This document shows, piece after piece, positions 41,446 through 50,150 of a stretch of 64,000 nucleotides of DNA (positions are counted from its first letter, which is position 1; each line of letters begins with the position of its first letter). Origin of the DNA: Streptomyces sp. NBC_01235 (lineage in GTDB: Bacteria > Actinomycetota > Actinomycetes > Streptomycetales > Streptomycetaceae); the NCBI RefSeq assembly GCF_035989285.1, contig NZ_CP108513.1, positions 8,618,001 to 8,682,000 of the forward strand. Direction: 5' to 3'. A model generated the notes under the pieces. It was not told the origin of the DNA. It saw only the letters and a program-made list of their open reading frames with translations, and made no database searches. The position numbers were made by a program, and so were the translations under genes.

Positions 41446-43875
41446 CTACGCGTGAGTGCCGCGTCGGCGAAGTGTGGTGCGCAGCCGCCGCAGGTCCGCG
41501 CAGTCGCCGCAGGGCACTGCCTCCGTCTCGGGGCAGGTGGCCTCGGAGCCGAGCATGCGCTCCACCTGGTGCAGTGCGTCCTCGTACCGTCGCTGACGGC
41601 CCAGGTTCTTCAGCAGGGCCCGGCTCATGTTCCAGTGCAGGACGGCGTCCTGAGCGCCGACACGCTCCAACTCGGCGAGAACGTACCGGTATTCGGCCTC
41701 GGCCTCGGAGAGCAGCGCCACGGCGTCAAGGGCGTGGGCCAGATGGTGCCGTACGTTGAGTTCCAGCTCCCCGTGCTCTCGTGCCTGTCGGATGCGCGTG
41801 AGCAAGGGGCCGGCCTCGGCAGCGACACGCTCGTCCCGTCCGGCCTGGGCCAGTGTCTCGACGAGACCCATGTGCGCGTACAGGCCACCTGGCAGGTCCG
41901 GTGGGGAGCAACCGTCGATGGTGTCGACCAGACTCTCGAATTCTCGCTCGGCCTCGTCGAACAGACCATGAGAGAGCAGAGCGTGTGCCCACACCAGGTG
42001 GGTCTGCAACGTCTTGTGGTTCGTGGGACCTGAGGTCGCGCGGAGCTCGGTCACGAGGTCCCTCCCCTCGTCGACGGCGACGTCTCTGACGTACTGGATC
42101 CGAAGACGTCTGACGGCGAGCTTCGCTGGGTGGTCGGCGTGCAGTTGATCGCCCCGGTGAAACAACATGGCCAGGCAGACACCGATTGTTTCCTTGGAGC
42201 CCGACTGCGCCGAGTAGGACACTGCCTGATGGCCCGCGTCCATGTAGTGGTCCACGGCGTCGCCCGCCTCGGCCGGAACTGCCGCCAGCCCGTGCAGCAC
42301 ATGAGGAAGGAGCAGCTCCCACCATGGCCAGGCGCGCGGGTCCCGGGGATTCCAATGTGTGACCTGGTGAACCGAATGGGCCGCGGCCCTCCACGTCCCG
42401 GCGACGTGTTCGTCGAGACCGTTCCTGACATGGACGGCGTTGACCTCGCGGACCAGGGGGTGCATGGTCACGCACGGCACCGATACGGCGTCCGGTCCGG
42501 CGAGGCCGATGTCCACGACATCCACCAGCCCCAGGTCGACCAGCGCCTCAAGCGCACGGTCGCAGTCGTCCGCGACCGCGGTGGCCGGGAGCACTCCGCT
42601 CTCGGCGAGACAGAGGATGTCCAGGAGATCAGCTGGAAACGGAGCGTGGGCGAAGCATGACAACAGACGCATGATGCCGCGGGCTGCCGGCAGCCCCTGC
42701 CTCTGAAGGAGGTCCAGGCTCAGCTCCCAGGTACGGCTGATCGGCTCGCGGTGCGCGCAGGCACTCCGGTCGAGGAGGCCGGGGCCGAGCCGGTCGAGTG
42801 CCTCGGCGTACGACGGGAAGTCCCGTGCTCCCGTCCGCGTCAGCAGATCGGCCCCGCGCCGTGTCCGCGCCAAAAAGGATCCGGCCAGCCAGAGGGCCAG
42901 GGGCAGCCCGCCGAGGCGTTCGGACAACCGCTCGGCGTCCACCGCCGATCCGGCATCGGGCGCGAGGTCCATGAGTACTTCACCCCCGTGCTCGGGAGAC
43001 AGAGCCTCTACGGTGTGCCGCTGCGCCTCGGCCCCCCATGGCTCCGGGCCGCCCGCACGGGTGGTGACCAGGGCGAGTCCGGCCGGACTCGGGCGGACCC
43101 ATCCGGTGCCGTCGCCCGGCGCGCCGCCGCTGCAGAGCCATTGCGGCTGGTCGGCGTTGTCGACGACCAGCAGCCAGGGCAGAGGTGCGGCGTCGAGTGC
43201 GGCCCACACCAGGTCCGTGGCGCTTTCCTGCCCGGACCAGGCCGCCTGGATCAGCCCCTCGTCGACACCGAGCCGCCGGGCCACCCACTGCATCCCCGTC
43301 GAGATCCCTTCACGGGTGGCGGCGGAGATCCAGTACACGTCCAGGTGGCGTGCGTGTGCCTCCGCGGCCAGTTGCAGCGCGACCGTCGTCTTGCCGCAGC
43401 CGCCCAGTCCTTCGAGTACCTGTACCCGTCCTGTCGGCCTCGTCAGCTCCTCTCGCAGAATGGCCAGCAATTGGTCCCGGCCTCGGACCGAGCGGGGGAG
43501 TTCGCCGTACGGAGCCCGGAGAGACCCGGCTTCGACCGGGGCGCTGGGCGAACCGGGTTGCTCAGGAAGGTCGTTGCCTGATCGGCGTGTACTCTTCCGG
43601 GCCGCATCCGCGTCTTTGGCGGCCTTGTGCAGGTCCTGCCAGGCGGCGTCCGCCGGGACACGGGCCGCCTTGAGCAGACTCTTGACGACGTCCCACGAGG
43701 GCACTTTGGTGCAGTTGAGCGCGTCCCCGACGGTCGTCTTTCCCACCGCAGCGGCTGACGCGATGGCGCGCAGGTTCGTCAGCCCCGCCTTCTCCAGTTG
43801 GCGGCGCAGTTGTTGGGCCAGGAGCCGGACTGCCCGTGGCGCGTCCGAAGGTGCTGACCCTGTGCTCTTGCCCAT
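41446..43875 (-). CDS. HTH-NB-ARC-TPR STAND ATPase regulator
   Basis: An 809-residue multidomain protein. Residues ~14-75 form a helix-turn-helix-like domain (RAIASAAAVGKTTVGDALNC). The NB-ARC ATPase follows: Walker A GLGGCGKTT (156-164), Walker B WLLVVDNAD (234-242), LALVTTRAGG and GLPLALWLAG. The C-terminal half is helical and TPR-like (TLAQAGRDERVAAEAGPLLT, ALLSEAEAEYRYVLAELERV), ending in a CxxC segment (CGDCADL). STAND proteins are ATP-driven switches that oligomerise on ligand binding; in Streptomyces this layout serves in regulators, and related bacterial ones act in phage defence. The start at ATG 43875 follows GGAGGG. It diverges from the racemase-like gene across a repeat-rich promoter. 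Confidence 0.88.
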   Translation of the reverse strand: MGKSTGSAPSDAPRAVRLLAQQLRRQLEKAGLTNLRAIASAAAVGKTTVGDALNCTKVPSWDVVKSLLKAARVPADAAWQDLHKAAKDADAARKSTRRSGNDLPEQPGSPSAPVEAGSLRAPYGELPRSVRGRDQLLAILREELTRPTGRVQVLEGLGGCGKTTVALQLAAEAHARHLDVYWISAATREGISTGMQWVARRLGVDEGLIQAAWSGQESATDLVWAALDAAPLPWLLVVDNADQPQWLCSGGAPGDGTGWVRPSPAGLALVTTRAGGPEPWGAEAQRHTVEALSPEHGGEVLMDLAPDAGSAVDAERLSERLGGLPLALWLAGSFLARTRRGADLLTRTGARDFPSYAEALDRLGPGLLDRSACAHREPISRTWELSLDLLQRQGLPAARGIMRLLSCFAHAPFPADLLDILCLAESGVLPATAVADDCDRALEALVDLGLVDVVDIGLAGPDAVSVPCVTMHPLVREVNAVHVRNGLDEHVAGTWRAAAHSVHQVTHWNPRDPRAWPWWELLLPHVLHGLAAVPAEAGDAVDHYMDAGHQAVSYSAQSGSKETIGVCLAMLFHRGDQLHADHPAKLAVRRLRIQYVRDVAVDEGRDLVTELRATSGPTNHKTLQTHLVWAHALLSHGLFDEAEREFESLVDTIDGCSPPDLPGGLYAHMGLVETLAQAGRDERVAAEAGPLLTRIRQAREHGELELNVRHHLAHALDAVALLSEAEAEYRYVLAELERVGAQDAVLHWNMSRALLKNLGRQRRYEDALHQVERMLGSEATCPETEAVPCGDCADLRRLRTTLRRRGTHA

Positions 43876-43914
43876 GTACCCTCCGCTGCGACTTCCCCTC
43901 CGGAGAGTACGCGT

Positions 43915-43975
43915 TGTCCGCGCCGGACGTGCGGACAGCGCAGGCCGGGCCCCGGCTTGTCCGCGATGTGTCCGC
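43915..43975. promoter_or_regulatory. TGTCCGC repeat cluster between the STAND and racemase-like genes
   Basis: TGTCCGC occurs at 43915, 43958 and 43969 and inverted (GCGGACA) at 43931. The first two arms form an inverted repeat with a 9-bp spacer; the last two are direct, 11 bp apart. A likely operator for the STAND protein's own HTH, by inference. Confidence 0.6.
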
Positions 43976-44042
43976 ATGCCTTCAGGCCACCGTGGTCGCT
44001 GTCGTCCCCTGAAGTTCCACCGAAGAACTGGAGGACACCACA

Positions 44043-44846
44043 GTGGACGTTCCGGACCTGGAGACGATCAAGGAGTGGATGGGCGAGTACTTCCACGAGC
44101 ACGCTGGGGAGTTCGCGACGGCGTTGGGACTCGCCCGCGCGATCCGAGCTCTCCGCTCGTCTGGGAGGCGTGCTCAGGGTTCGCGGTCCGAGAGGGCCCG
44201 CGGCCCCAGGAGCGTCGTTCTGATCAACGCGAACGGGTCGGCCGCCGCGACCGAGACGATGACGGAACTGGCCCGGCGTACCCTCCGCCCTGAGGACGGG
44301 TTCTTCGTACACGGCGTGACGGCGGCCGACGGCCCGCGCCCCAGCGGGGCGTCGGTGGATCCGCGTGCCGCCGTCCCGCAGGTACTCGCGGCCGCGCTGC
44401 GGGCACGGCCGGACACCACCGACGCGTTCGTGGTGTCGGACTTCGGCGACCAGGCCGCGACGGAACTGCGTGCCGTCCTTCGCGTGCCGGTCGTGGGTAT
44501 GGGGGAGGCCGCGTTGCTGGAGGCGTCATCCGCACGGTTCGGAGTGGCCGCAGGCACTCCGGGCCTGGCGGAGTCAATCGCCGCGCGCATCGACGCGCTC
44601 GGGCTGGCTTCCCGCTGTACCGGAATCCGGGTCGCCGGCGACGGGGCGGAAGCACTGGTACCTGATCCGGGTGAGCTGCGGGCCCGATGGGCGACCGCCG
44701 TCACGCAGTGCGTCGACCAGGACGGGGCCAGGACGGTGATCGTGGCAGGCGGCGAGGTGGCAGAAGGCGCAGGCGAGAGTCTTGCCGTACCGCTCATCTG
44801 CCCCGTGGCAGCCGCTTGTCGCAGGGTACGGAGTCTGCTGGGGTGA
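44043..44846 (+). CDS. Asp/Glu/hydantoin-racemase-like protein lacking both catalytic cysteines
   Basis: A 267-residue protein. A ~55-residue helical extension (VPDLETIKEWMGEYFHEHAG, then LARAIRALR) precedes an Asp/Glu racemase fold: VVLINANGSAAATETMTELA as strand and loop one, VPVVGMGEAALLEASSARFG as the central signature, and LAVPLICPVAAA at the end. Catalytic members carry one Cys after each half-barrel's strand; the aligned places here read VVSDFGDQ and VIVAGGEV, so both cysteines seem lost. A ligand-binding or partner role is therefore more likely than racemisation. It is divergent from the STAND regulator and may be its sensor or substrate. The start is GTG 44043. Confidence 0.7.
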   Translation: MDVPDLETIKEWMGEYFHEHAGEFATALGLARAIRALRSSGRRAQGSRSERARGPRSVVLINANGSAAATETMTELARRTLRPEDGFFVHGVTAADGPRPSGASVDPRAAVPQVLAAALRARPDTTDAFVVSDFGDQAATELRAVLRVPVVGMGEAALLEASSARFGVAAGTPGLAESIAARIDALGLASRCTGIRVAGDGAEALVPDPGELRARWATAVTQCVDQDGARTVIVAGGEVAEGAGESLAVPLICPVAAACRRVRSLLG

Positions 44847-44867
44847 GGCAGCGGGCCCAGGGCGAGG

Positions 44868-45110
44868 TCAAACGGGCCCCGGCCCCGGCCACGCCATGAG
44901 TTTCGCGAACAGTTCGGCCTGTTTGGGGTCGGCCGCGGTGAACCCGTCGGCGTCCTGCCGGCCCGCGACCGCCGCGCCCAGGCTCAGCAGCGAATACGGG
45001 CTCGGGATCGGACCGTCGGACTCGACGTCGACGCAGATGTACAGACCGGGTTTCACGCGTTGTGCGGCCAGGGCGCCGGAGCATCGCAGGGCCGGAGGGG
45101 TTTTCGGCAT
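44868..45110 (-). pseudogene. Truncated 3'-5' exonuclease (DEDD) remnant
   Basis: About 50 residues match the N-terminus of a DnaQ-type exonuclease: GLYICVDVESDGPIPSPYSL with the first Asp-Glu pair, then LLSLGAAVAGRQDADGFTAAD. The frame then stops, about 120 residues short of a normal protein, so later catalytic residues are absent. Confidence 0.6.
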
Positions 45111-45116
45111 CCGAAT

Positions 45117-45908
45117 TCAGCGCTGCCGGAAGGGCCGGCAGGGCGTGGCGCGGGGCAGCCGGCCGGTGAAGAACGCCCCTGGCGGGACGCCCATCAGGGT
45201 GCGGAAGTCGGCCGTCATGTGTGACTGGTCGTAGTAGCCGGTGGCGGCGGCGAGTTCGGCCCACGGGGCGGAGGCCGCGTGTGTGAGGACGTGGCGTACA
45301 CGGTCGATACGGGCGTAGTGCTTGGGGGAGACACCGACGCCGTCGGCGAACAGGTTGCGCAACTGGCGCTCGCTGACAGCGAGTTCGCGGGCCACCTCCC
45401 GCACGGGGGCGGGGGTGCGGTCGGGGCGGGTCGACAGGGCGTCGACGGCGGCCCGCAGCAGGCGTTCGCGCGAGCCGTCCGTGGGCGGCGGCAGCAGGTC
45501 GGCCAGGCGGGCGGTGATCTCCTCCGGTTCCGCACCGGTCAGTTCGCGGGCCAGGCGGCCGGCGGCCGGGGCCGGCAGGTCACCGGCCGGCACCGCCCGG
45601 CCCACGAGGTCCACCGCCGACACTCCGAGCAACGGGCCCACCGCCCCCGGCGCCAGCCGCAGTTGCACGCACGACGCCAGGCGCTTGTCAGGTTCCGCGT
45701 GATAGGTGGCACGCGTACGCGGGCCGACGACCAGCGTGTCGAGCCGGCCGTTCTCCTCGACGCGGACGACGACCTTGGTCGCCGTGTCCGGTACGTGCGT
45801 GAAGGCGTCGTCAGGGGCGCGGTCGACGACGACGTCACCGATGCCGGTGATCCAGGGACGCAACGCGGAGGGGATGGGCAGGGCCTGCTCGGCAAGGGCG
45901 TTCGTCAC
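45117..45908 (-). CDS. AraC-family regulator
   Basis: A 263-residue regulator. The N-terminal domain resembles DUF6597/AraC-type sensors (IPSALRPWITGIGDVVVDRA). The C-terminal AraC domain contains two helix-turn-helix units: VREVARELAVSERQLRNLF and ELAAATGYYDQSHMTADFRT. GTG 45908 is the most likely start, though its GGAGGG lies very close. It faces the NAD-binding NmrA-like gene 96 bp away, its likely target. Confidence 0.88.
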   Translation of the reverse strand: MTNALAEQALPIPSALRPWITGIGDVVVDRAPDDAFTHVPDTATKVVVRVEENGRLDTLVVGPRTRATYHAEPDKRLASCVQLRLAPGAVGPLLGVSAVDLVGRAVPAGDLPAPAAGRLARELTGAEPEEITARLADLLPPPTDGSRERLLRAAVDALSTRPDRTPAPVREVARELAVSERQLRNLFADGVGVSPKHYARIDRVRHVLTHAASAPWAELAAATGYYDQSHMTADFRTLMGVPPGAFFTGRLPRATPCRPFRQR

Positions 45909-46004
45909 CCCTCCACCGTAAGCGCGCGGCCGGGGCGAGCGGGCGTCCGAAGCGTGCCGGAATTTCCTAGAGCCGGGAGGGCGGCGACCGCCACCGTGGT
46001 GGTC

Positions 46005-46856
46005 ATGATCCTCGTGACCGGTGCCACGGGCACCATCGGCAGCGAACTCGTACGACACCTCGCGGCGCGCGGCGAGAAGGTGCGCGCCCTCACCCGCGAC
46101 CCCGCGAAGGCCCGGATGCCCGTGGGCGTCGAGGTAGCGCGCGGGGACTACCTCGAACCCGCCTCCCTGGAGGCCGCGATGTCCGGTGTGACGGCCGCCT
46201 TCCTGGTGGGCCTGCCCGGGCCGTCCGCGCAGCACGACGAGCCGCTGGCGGCGGCGGCACGGGCGGCCGGCGTGGGCCGGCTGGTCAAGCTGTCCGCGAT
46301 CGGCACCGGCGATCCCGAGGTGGGGCCCACCGGGGAGTGGCACGTCGAGGGCGAGCGGGCGGTCCGGGAGAGCGGCGCCCAGTGGGTCGTCCTACGGCCC
46401 TCCTCCTTCGCCTCGAACACGCTGAGCTGGGCGCAGGCCGTCCGGGCGGGCGAACCGGTGCCGAACATGAGCGGTGACGGAGCCCAAGGGGTCGTCGATC
46501 CGCGCGACGTCGCCGAGGCGGCCGCCGTCGCACTCCTCGACGAGCGCTGGGCGGGCCGGACGTACACGCTGACCGGGCCCGAGACCATCAGTGCGCCCGG
46601 CCAGGCCGCCGTCCTCGCCGATCTCCTGGGCCGCCCGGTCCCGACCCGCGACCTCGCCCTGGACCAGGTCCGCGCGTACGTCCTGAACTGGTGGCAGGAC
46701 GAGGCCGTCGCCGACGGCGTCGCGGTGAGTTCCGCGTACGTCCGCCGGGGCGGCAACGCCGTCGTCACCGAGGACGTGCCGGAGCTGCTGGGGCGCCCGG
46801 CGCGGACGTACCGGGAGTGGGCGCTCGACCACCGGGAGGCGTTCGGGGTGGGGTGA
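46005..46856 (+). CDS. NmrA-like NAD(P)-binding protein
   Basis: A 283-residue atypical short-chain dehydrogenase. The Rossmann motif MILVTGATGTIGSELVRHLA starts at residue 1. GVGRLVKLSAIG holds the family's core strand and WVVLRPSSFASNTLSWA the substrate region. The canonical YxxxK is not evident, as in NmrA and similar NAD(P) sensors. Several enzymes of this type reduce quinones, so either role is possible. No clear ribosome site precedes ATG 46005, so it may be translated leaderless. It is divergent from the AraC regulator. Confidence 0.85.
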   Translation: MILVTGATGTIGSELVRHLAARGEKVRALTRDPAKARMPVGVEVARGDYLEPASLEAAMSGVTAAFLVGLPGPSAQHDEPLAAAARAAGVGRLVKLSAIGTGDPEVGPTGEWHVEGERAVRESGAQWVVLRPSSFASNTLSWAQAVRAGEPVPNMSGDGAQGVVDPRDVAEAAAVALLDERWAGRTYTLTGPETISAPGQAAVLADLLGRPVPTRDLALDQVRAYVLNWWQDEAVADGVAVSSAYVRRGGNAVVTEDVPELLGRPARTYREWALDHREAFGVG

Positions 46857-46976
46857 GGGAGCCGGGAGGGGCTGGTGAGGGCAGGGGGCTGCTGGTGCCG
46901 GGGCGGGCGGGCCGCTCGCCCCGCTGCCCCGGCGTCCCACCGCCCCTGCGCCCGCACAGCATCCGTCCTGCCCCGC

Positions 46977-48428
46977 TCAGCCGCCGTCCTGCTGCGGCCG
47001 CCTCGTCCGCAGTACTGCCGCCGCCAGTACCAGTGCCGTCGCCGCGATCACCGAGGCCACCCGGAATGCCAGTTGGTAGCCCTGCGCCGTGGCCGGGAGC
47101 AACTGGGAGCCTTCACCCAGCAGTTCGTCCGTCTGGCTCGCGGCGAGCGTCGACAGGACCGCGAGGCCGAGTGAACCGCCCACCACCTGGGTGGTGTTGA
47201 AGAGTCCGGACGCCAGTCCGCCGTCCTCCTCCCGGGCCCCCGACATGGCGAGACCGGTCAGCGCGGGCATCGCGGCGGCGAAACCGGCGGACATGAGGAG
47301 CATGGGAGGCAGGAAGTCGGCGGCGTACGAACCGTCGGCCGGCGCCCGGCTCAGCAGCGCCATCCCGGCGGTGATCAGCACCAGTCCGGCCAGCAGGACG
47401 CGGTACGGGCCGAAGCGGCCCATGGTCCGCGCGGACAGGCCCAGCATCAGCAGGCCGATCGCGATCGGCGCCGGCAGGAACGCCGTGCCGGTCGCCAACT
47501 CGCTGTAGCCGAGGACCCGTTGAACGTACAGGGCGCCGATGAACTGGAAGCCGAACATCGTCGCGATCATCAGCACCTGGACGGCGTTCGCCCCGCTGAG
47601 CAGGCGTGAGCCGAACAGGCGCAGGCGCAGGAGCGGGCGCGCGGCCCTCGCCTGGCGGAGGACGAACCCGGTGAAGAGGGCCGCGGCGAGCAGGGCGAGG
47701 AGCGCGGTGGTGGCGGCGTCGCGGTCGCCGGCGCCGACGATGACGTACACCGTCAGCATGAGTGCGCTCGTGACGAGGGCCGCGCCCGGGTAGTCGGCGC
47801 CCCTGCCGAGCCCGGCGCCGCTCTCCGGGGCGAGGACGCGGACGGCCGCGAACCAGGCCACCACGCCGATCGGCAGGTTGATGAGGAAGATCCAGTGCCA
47901 GGTGAGGAGTTGGGTCAGCGCCCCGCCGAGGAACGTGCCGAGCGCGCCGCCCGCCGCGCCGACCGCGCTGAACACCGCGATGGCACGGGCCTGTTCACGC
48001 GGCTCGGGGAACAGCGTCACCAGCATGCCCAGGACCACCGCCGAGGTCATCGCCCCGCCGACGCCCTGCACGGCACGTGCCGCGATCAGCAGCCCCTGGC
48101 TGGTGGCGAGCCCGCACAGTACGGACGCCGCGGTGAACACCGCCAGGCCGGCCGTGAACATCCGCTTGCGGCCCACCAGGTCACCGAGTCGGCCGACCAG
48201 CAGGAGCAGACCCCCGAAGGGGATGAGGTAGGCGTTGACGACCCAGGCCAGGCCCGGGCCGCTGAACCCGAGGTCGCTCTGGATGGCGGGCATCGCCACG
48301 GTGACGATGTTGCCGTCCAGGATCGTCATCAGCGTCCCCGCGCACAGGACGACGAGGGATGCCCAGCGGGAGTACGTTTTGGGGTGTGCCGTGTGGGTCG
48401 GCCCCTCGACCCTGGTGTACGTGGACAT
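46977..48428 (-). CDS. MFS drug exporter, EmrB/QacA type (14 helices)
   Basis: A 483-residue transporter with about 14 hydrophobic segments. The family motifs are clear: LDGNIVTVAMPAIQSDLGFS in helix 1, VGRLGDLVGRKRMF in loop 2 and FLGGALTQLLTWHWIFLINL at motif C. DHA2 members export drugs or natural products using the proton gradient. ATG 48428 follows GGAGG. It diverges from an HxlR regulator across 110 bp containing an ACGTGC-N7-GCACGT palindrome, so it is probably repressed by that protein. Confidence 0.9.
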   Translation of the reverse strand: MSTYTRVEGPTHTAHPKTYSRWASLVVLCAGTLMTILDGNIVTVAMPAIQSDLGFSGPGLAWVVNAYLIPFGGLLLLVGRLGDLVGRKRMFTAGLAVFTAASVLCGLATSQGLLIAARAVQGVGGAMTSAVVLGMLVTLFPEPREQARAIAVFSAVGAAGGALGTFLGGALTQLLTWHWIFLINLPIGVVAWFAAVRVLAPESGAGLGRGADYPGAALVTSALMLTVYVIVGAGDRDAATTALLALLAAALFTGFVLRQARAARPLLRLRLFGSRLLSGANAVQVLMIATMFGFQFIGALYVQRVLGYSELATGTAFLPAPIAIGLLMLGLSARTMGRFGPYRVLLAGLVLITAGMALLSRAPADGSYAADFLPPMLLMSAGFAAAMPALTGLAMSGAREEDGGLASGLFNTTQVVGGSLGLAVLSTLAASQTDELLGEGSQLLPATAQGYQLAFRVASVIAATALVLAAAVLRTRRPQQDGG

Positions 48429-48463
48429 GGCCTGCCGGCCTCCGCAATCTCCGTAGGAACCGT

Positions 48464-48482
48464 ACGTGCCCTTGGTGCACGT
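48464..48482. promoter_or_regulatory. Putative HxlR operator of the MFS gene
   Basis: Perfect inverted repeat ACGTGC-CCTTGGT-GCACGT, 36 bp before the MFS start and 57 bp before the HxlR start. Confidence 0.55.
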
Positions 48483-48538
48483 CTTGTAACGGAGTTCATG
48501 GTGGGTGACCATGGAGGAAGGCATAAGGAGGCAGTCGG

Positions 48539-48934
48539 ATGTCCCAGAGGAACACCGGTGTTACCTCGCAGGTGGTGAACGCGCACGCCTGCCCCGTCCG
48601 TGAAGTTCTTGACAGGGTCTCGGGGAAATGGAGCGTGCAGATCCTGGTCGCCACCGCGCACGGTCCCATCCGCTTCACCGAGTTGGAGCGCAGCATCGAG
48701 GGCATCAGCCGCCGCATGCTGACCCTGACGCTGCGCAACCTGGAGCGTGACGGACTCCTCACCCGCACCGTGCACCCGACGGTGCCGCCGAAGGTGGAGT
48801 ACGAACTCACCCCGGTGGCCCGTGAGTTGCACGAGACCCTGCAACGCCTCACCGTCTGGGCGGAGCGCAACAGGGTCTACATCGCACAGGCGCGCGCGAC
48901 GTACGACACCGAGCAGGAGCGGGAGTTGGTGTGA
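48539..48934 (+). CDS. HxlR-family regulator of the MFS exporter
   Basis: A 131-residue winged-helix protein of the HxlR class. CPVREVLDRVSGKWSVQILV and GPIRFTELERSIEGISRRML include the recognition helix, and the wing is LLTRTVHPTVPPKVEYELTP. The single Cys near the N-terminus (NAHACPVRE) is where redox- or aldehyde-sensing members carry theirs. AAGGAGG lies 6 bp before ATG 48539. The target is most likely the divergent exporter. Confidence 0.9.
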   Translation: MSQRNTGVTSQVVNAHACPVREVLDRVSGKWSVQILVATAHGPIRFTELERSIEGISRRMLTLTLRNLERDGLLTRTVHPTVPPKVEYELTPVARELHETLQRLTVWAERNRVYIAQARATYDTEQERELV

Positions 48935-48959
48935 TCTCCCGGCTCGACAGCTGCGGGCC

Positions 48960-49382
48960 CTAAAGTTCGAACAGGCCGGGATCCTTGGCCAGTTCCTTGA
49001 AGTAGTCGTGCGGGTTCGCGATCATCCGGCGCTTCTCCAGGTCCAACAGGCCGCCGACCGAGGTGAGTTCGGCCGCTACCGTTCCGTCGGTCTTGCGGAT
49101 GGTCTGCTGGATCCGGAACGTCTTCCCGCCGCCCCACTCGAAGACGCAGGTGACGTCGACCTCGTCCCCGGCGAGGAGTTCACGCTTGTACCGGATGGTC
49201 GTCTCCAGGCCGACCGGGCCCACGCCCCTCCCCAGCAGGTCGGCCTGGCTGATCCCCGCGGCCTGTAGCAGGGACCAGCGGGCGTGTTCCGCATAGTTGA
49301 TGTACACGCTCTGGTTCACATGGCCCTGCACGTCCGTCTCATAACCGCGGACGGTGATCCGGACGGAAAACGGCTCGCTCAC
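48960..49382 (-). CDS. Hotdog-fold acyl-CoA thioesterase (YbgC/FadM type)
   Basis: A 140-residue thioesterase. The active-site motif YETDVQGHVNQSVYINYAEH contains the catalytic Asp in the D-x-x-GHVN context, followed by an RYKRELLAGDEVDVT strand. It hydrolyses acyl-CoAs, with unknown chain preference. It converges with the HxlR gene, 25 bp apart, and appears monocistronic. Confidence 0.9.
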   Translation of the reverse strand: MSEPFSVRITVRGYETDVQGHVNQSVYINYAEHARWSLLQAAGISQADLLGRGVGPVGLETTIRYKRELLAGDEVDVTCVFEWGGGKTFRIQQTIRKTDGTVAAELTSVGGLLDLEKRRMIANPHDYFKELAKDPGLFEL

Positions 49383-49450
49383 TGCTTCCCCTTCTCATCG
49401 ACGAGCATGCGATGCGCTGGATGCCCTGGGCACCGATCTTGGCATGTCCC

Positions 49451-50101
49451 TCACACCCGGCGTGGGGAAGCCAGCAGATAGCGCGCTCTCGTCCGGGGCT
49501 CGGTGTGCTCGCCGACCTGCCAGCCCGTCTCCTCCAGTGTCGCCGCACAGGCCCGCAGCGTCGCGTCGTCCGGCCCCTGCACGGCCACCGCCTCCGGCTG
49601 CGGGGTCGCCCGCACCCGGTAGCCGTCCGTGCCGACCGGCCCGGCGGGGCGGTGGCCGGCCGCCTCCAGGGCGAGCCCGGCCGCCCGCACGAGATGCGCG
49701 CGCTCCCAGCCGCAGGGCCGGTCCGTGCCCCCGTCCGGGTTGGTCATGCGACGCAGCTCCAACAGCCCCTGCCACGCACTGTGCACCTCGCGGGCCCGGG
49801 CCGGACCGGCGGGCCCGACACCCTCCTCGCCCCCGACGCGCGCAGCGAACACGCCGGTGGCACCGGCGTCACCCGTACCGGTGTCCGCCTTCGGGGGATC
49901 GGCCGGCTGCTCGGGCGCGGCTTCCCGTGTCCGATGCCCCGCCGGGGTCAGGAAGTGATCGTGCGGCGGCCGCGGATGCCGGAACGCGAGCCCGTGTCTC
50001 ACCAGGGCCGCGAGCTGCGCCTGCGTACCCCGCAGCCGCCCGGTGACCGGATCGGCGGCGTCGATCACACGCCGCTGTGCGGCGGTCGGCGGTCGTGTCA
50101 C
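49451..50101 (-). CDS. Hypothetical actinobacterial protein
   Basis: A 216-residue protein with no domain I recognise. N-terminal RRVIDAADPVTGRLRGTQAQ and LAALVRHGLAFRHPRPPHDH read like a helical, DNA-binding-like region. A Pro/Ala linker follows, then a C-terminal alpha/beta unit (WERAHLVRAAGLALEAAGHR, then DDATLRACAATLEETGWQVG). GTG 50101 is preferred because of GGGAGAG before it. It lies 49 bp downstream of the phosphatase gene and may be co-transcribed with it. The codon pattern is normal. Confidence 0.6.
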   Translation of the reverse strand: MTRPPTAAQRRVIDAADPVTGRLRGTQAQLAALVRHGLAFRHPRPPHDHFLTPAGHRTREAAPEQPADPPKADTGTGDAGATGVFAARVGGEEGVGPAGPARAREVHSAWQGLLELRRMTNPDGGTDRPCGWERAHLVRAAGLALEAAGHRPAGPVGTDGYRVRATPQPEAVAVQGPDDATLRACAATLEETGWQVGEHTEPRTRARYLLASPRRV

Positions 50102-50150
50102 GGCGTGCTCTCCCTGCGAGTGCTGCCCCTCGGCGGGGCCTTCTCGAAGA

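Noticed and set aside
41446..44846. Calling the STAND pair a proven phage-defence system
   Set aside because: No nuclease, protease, TIR or other killing domain is visible; the HTH points at least equally to transcription control.
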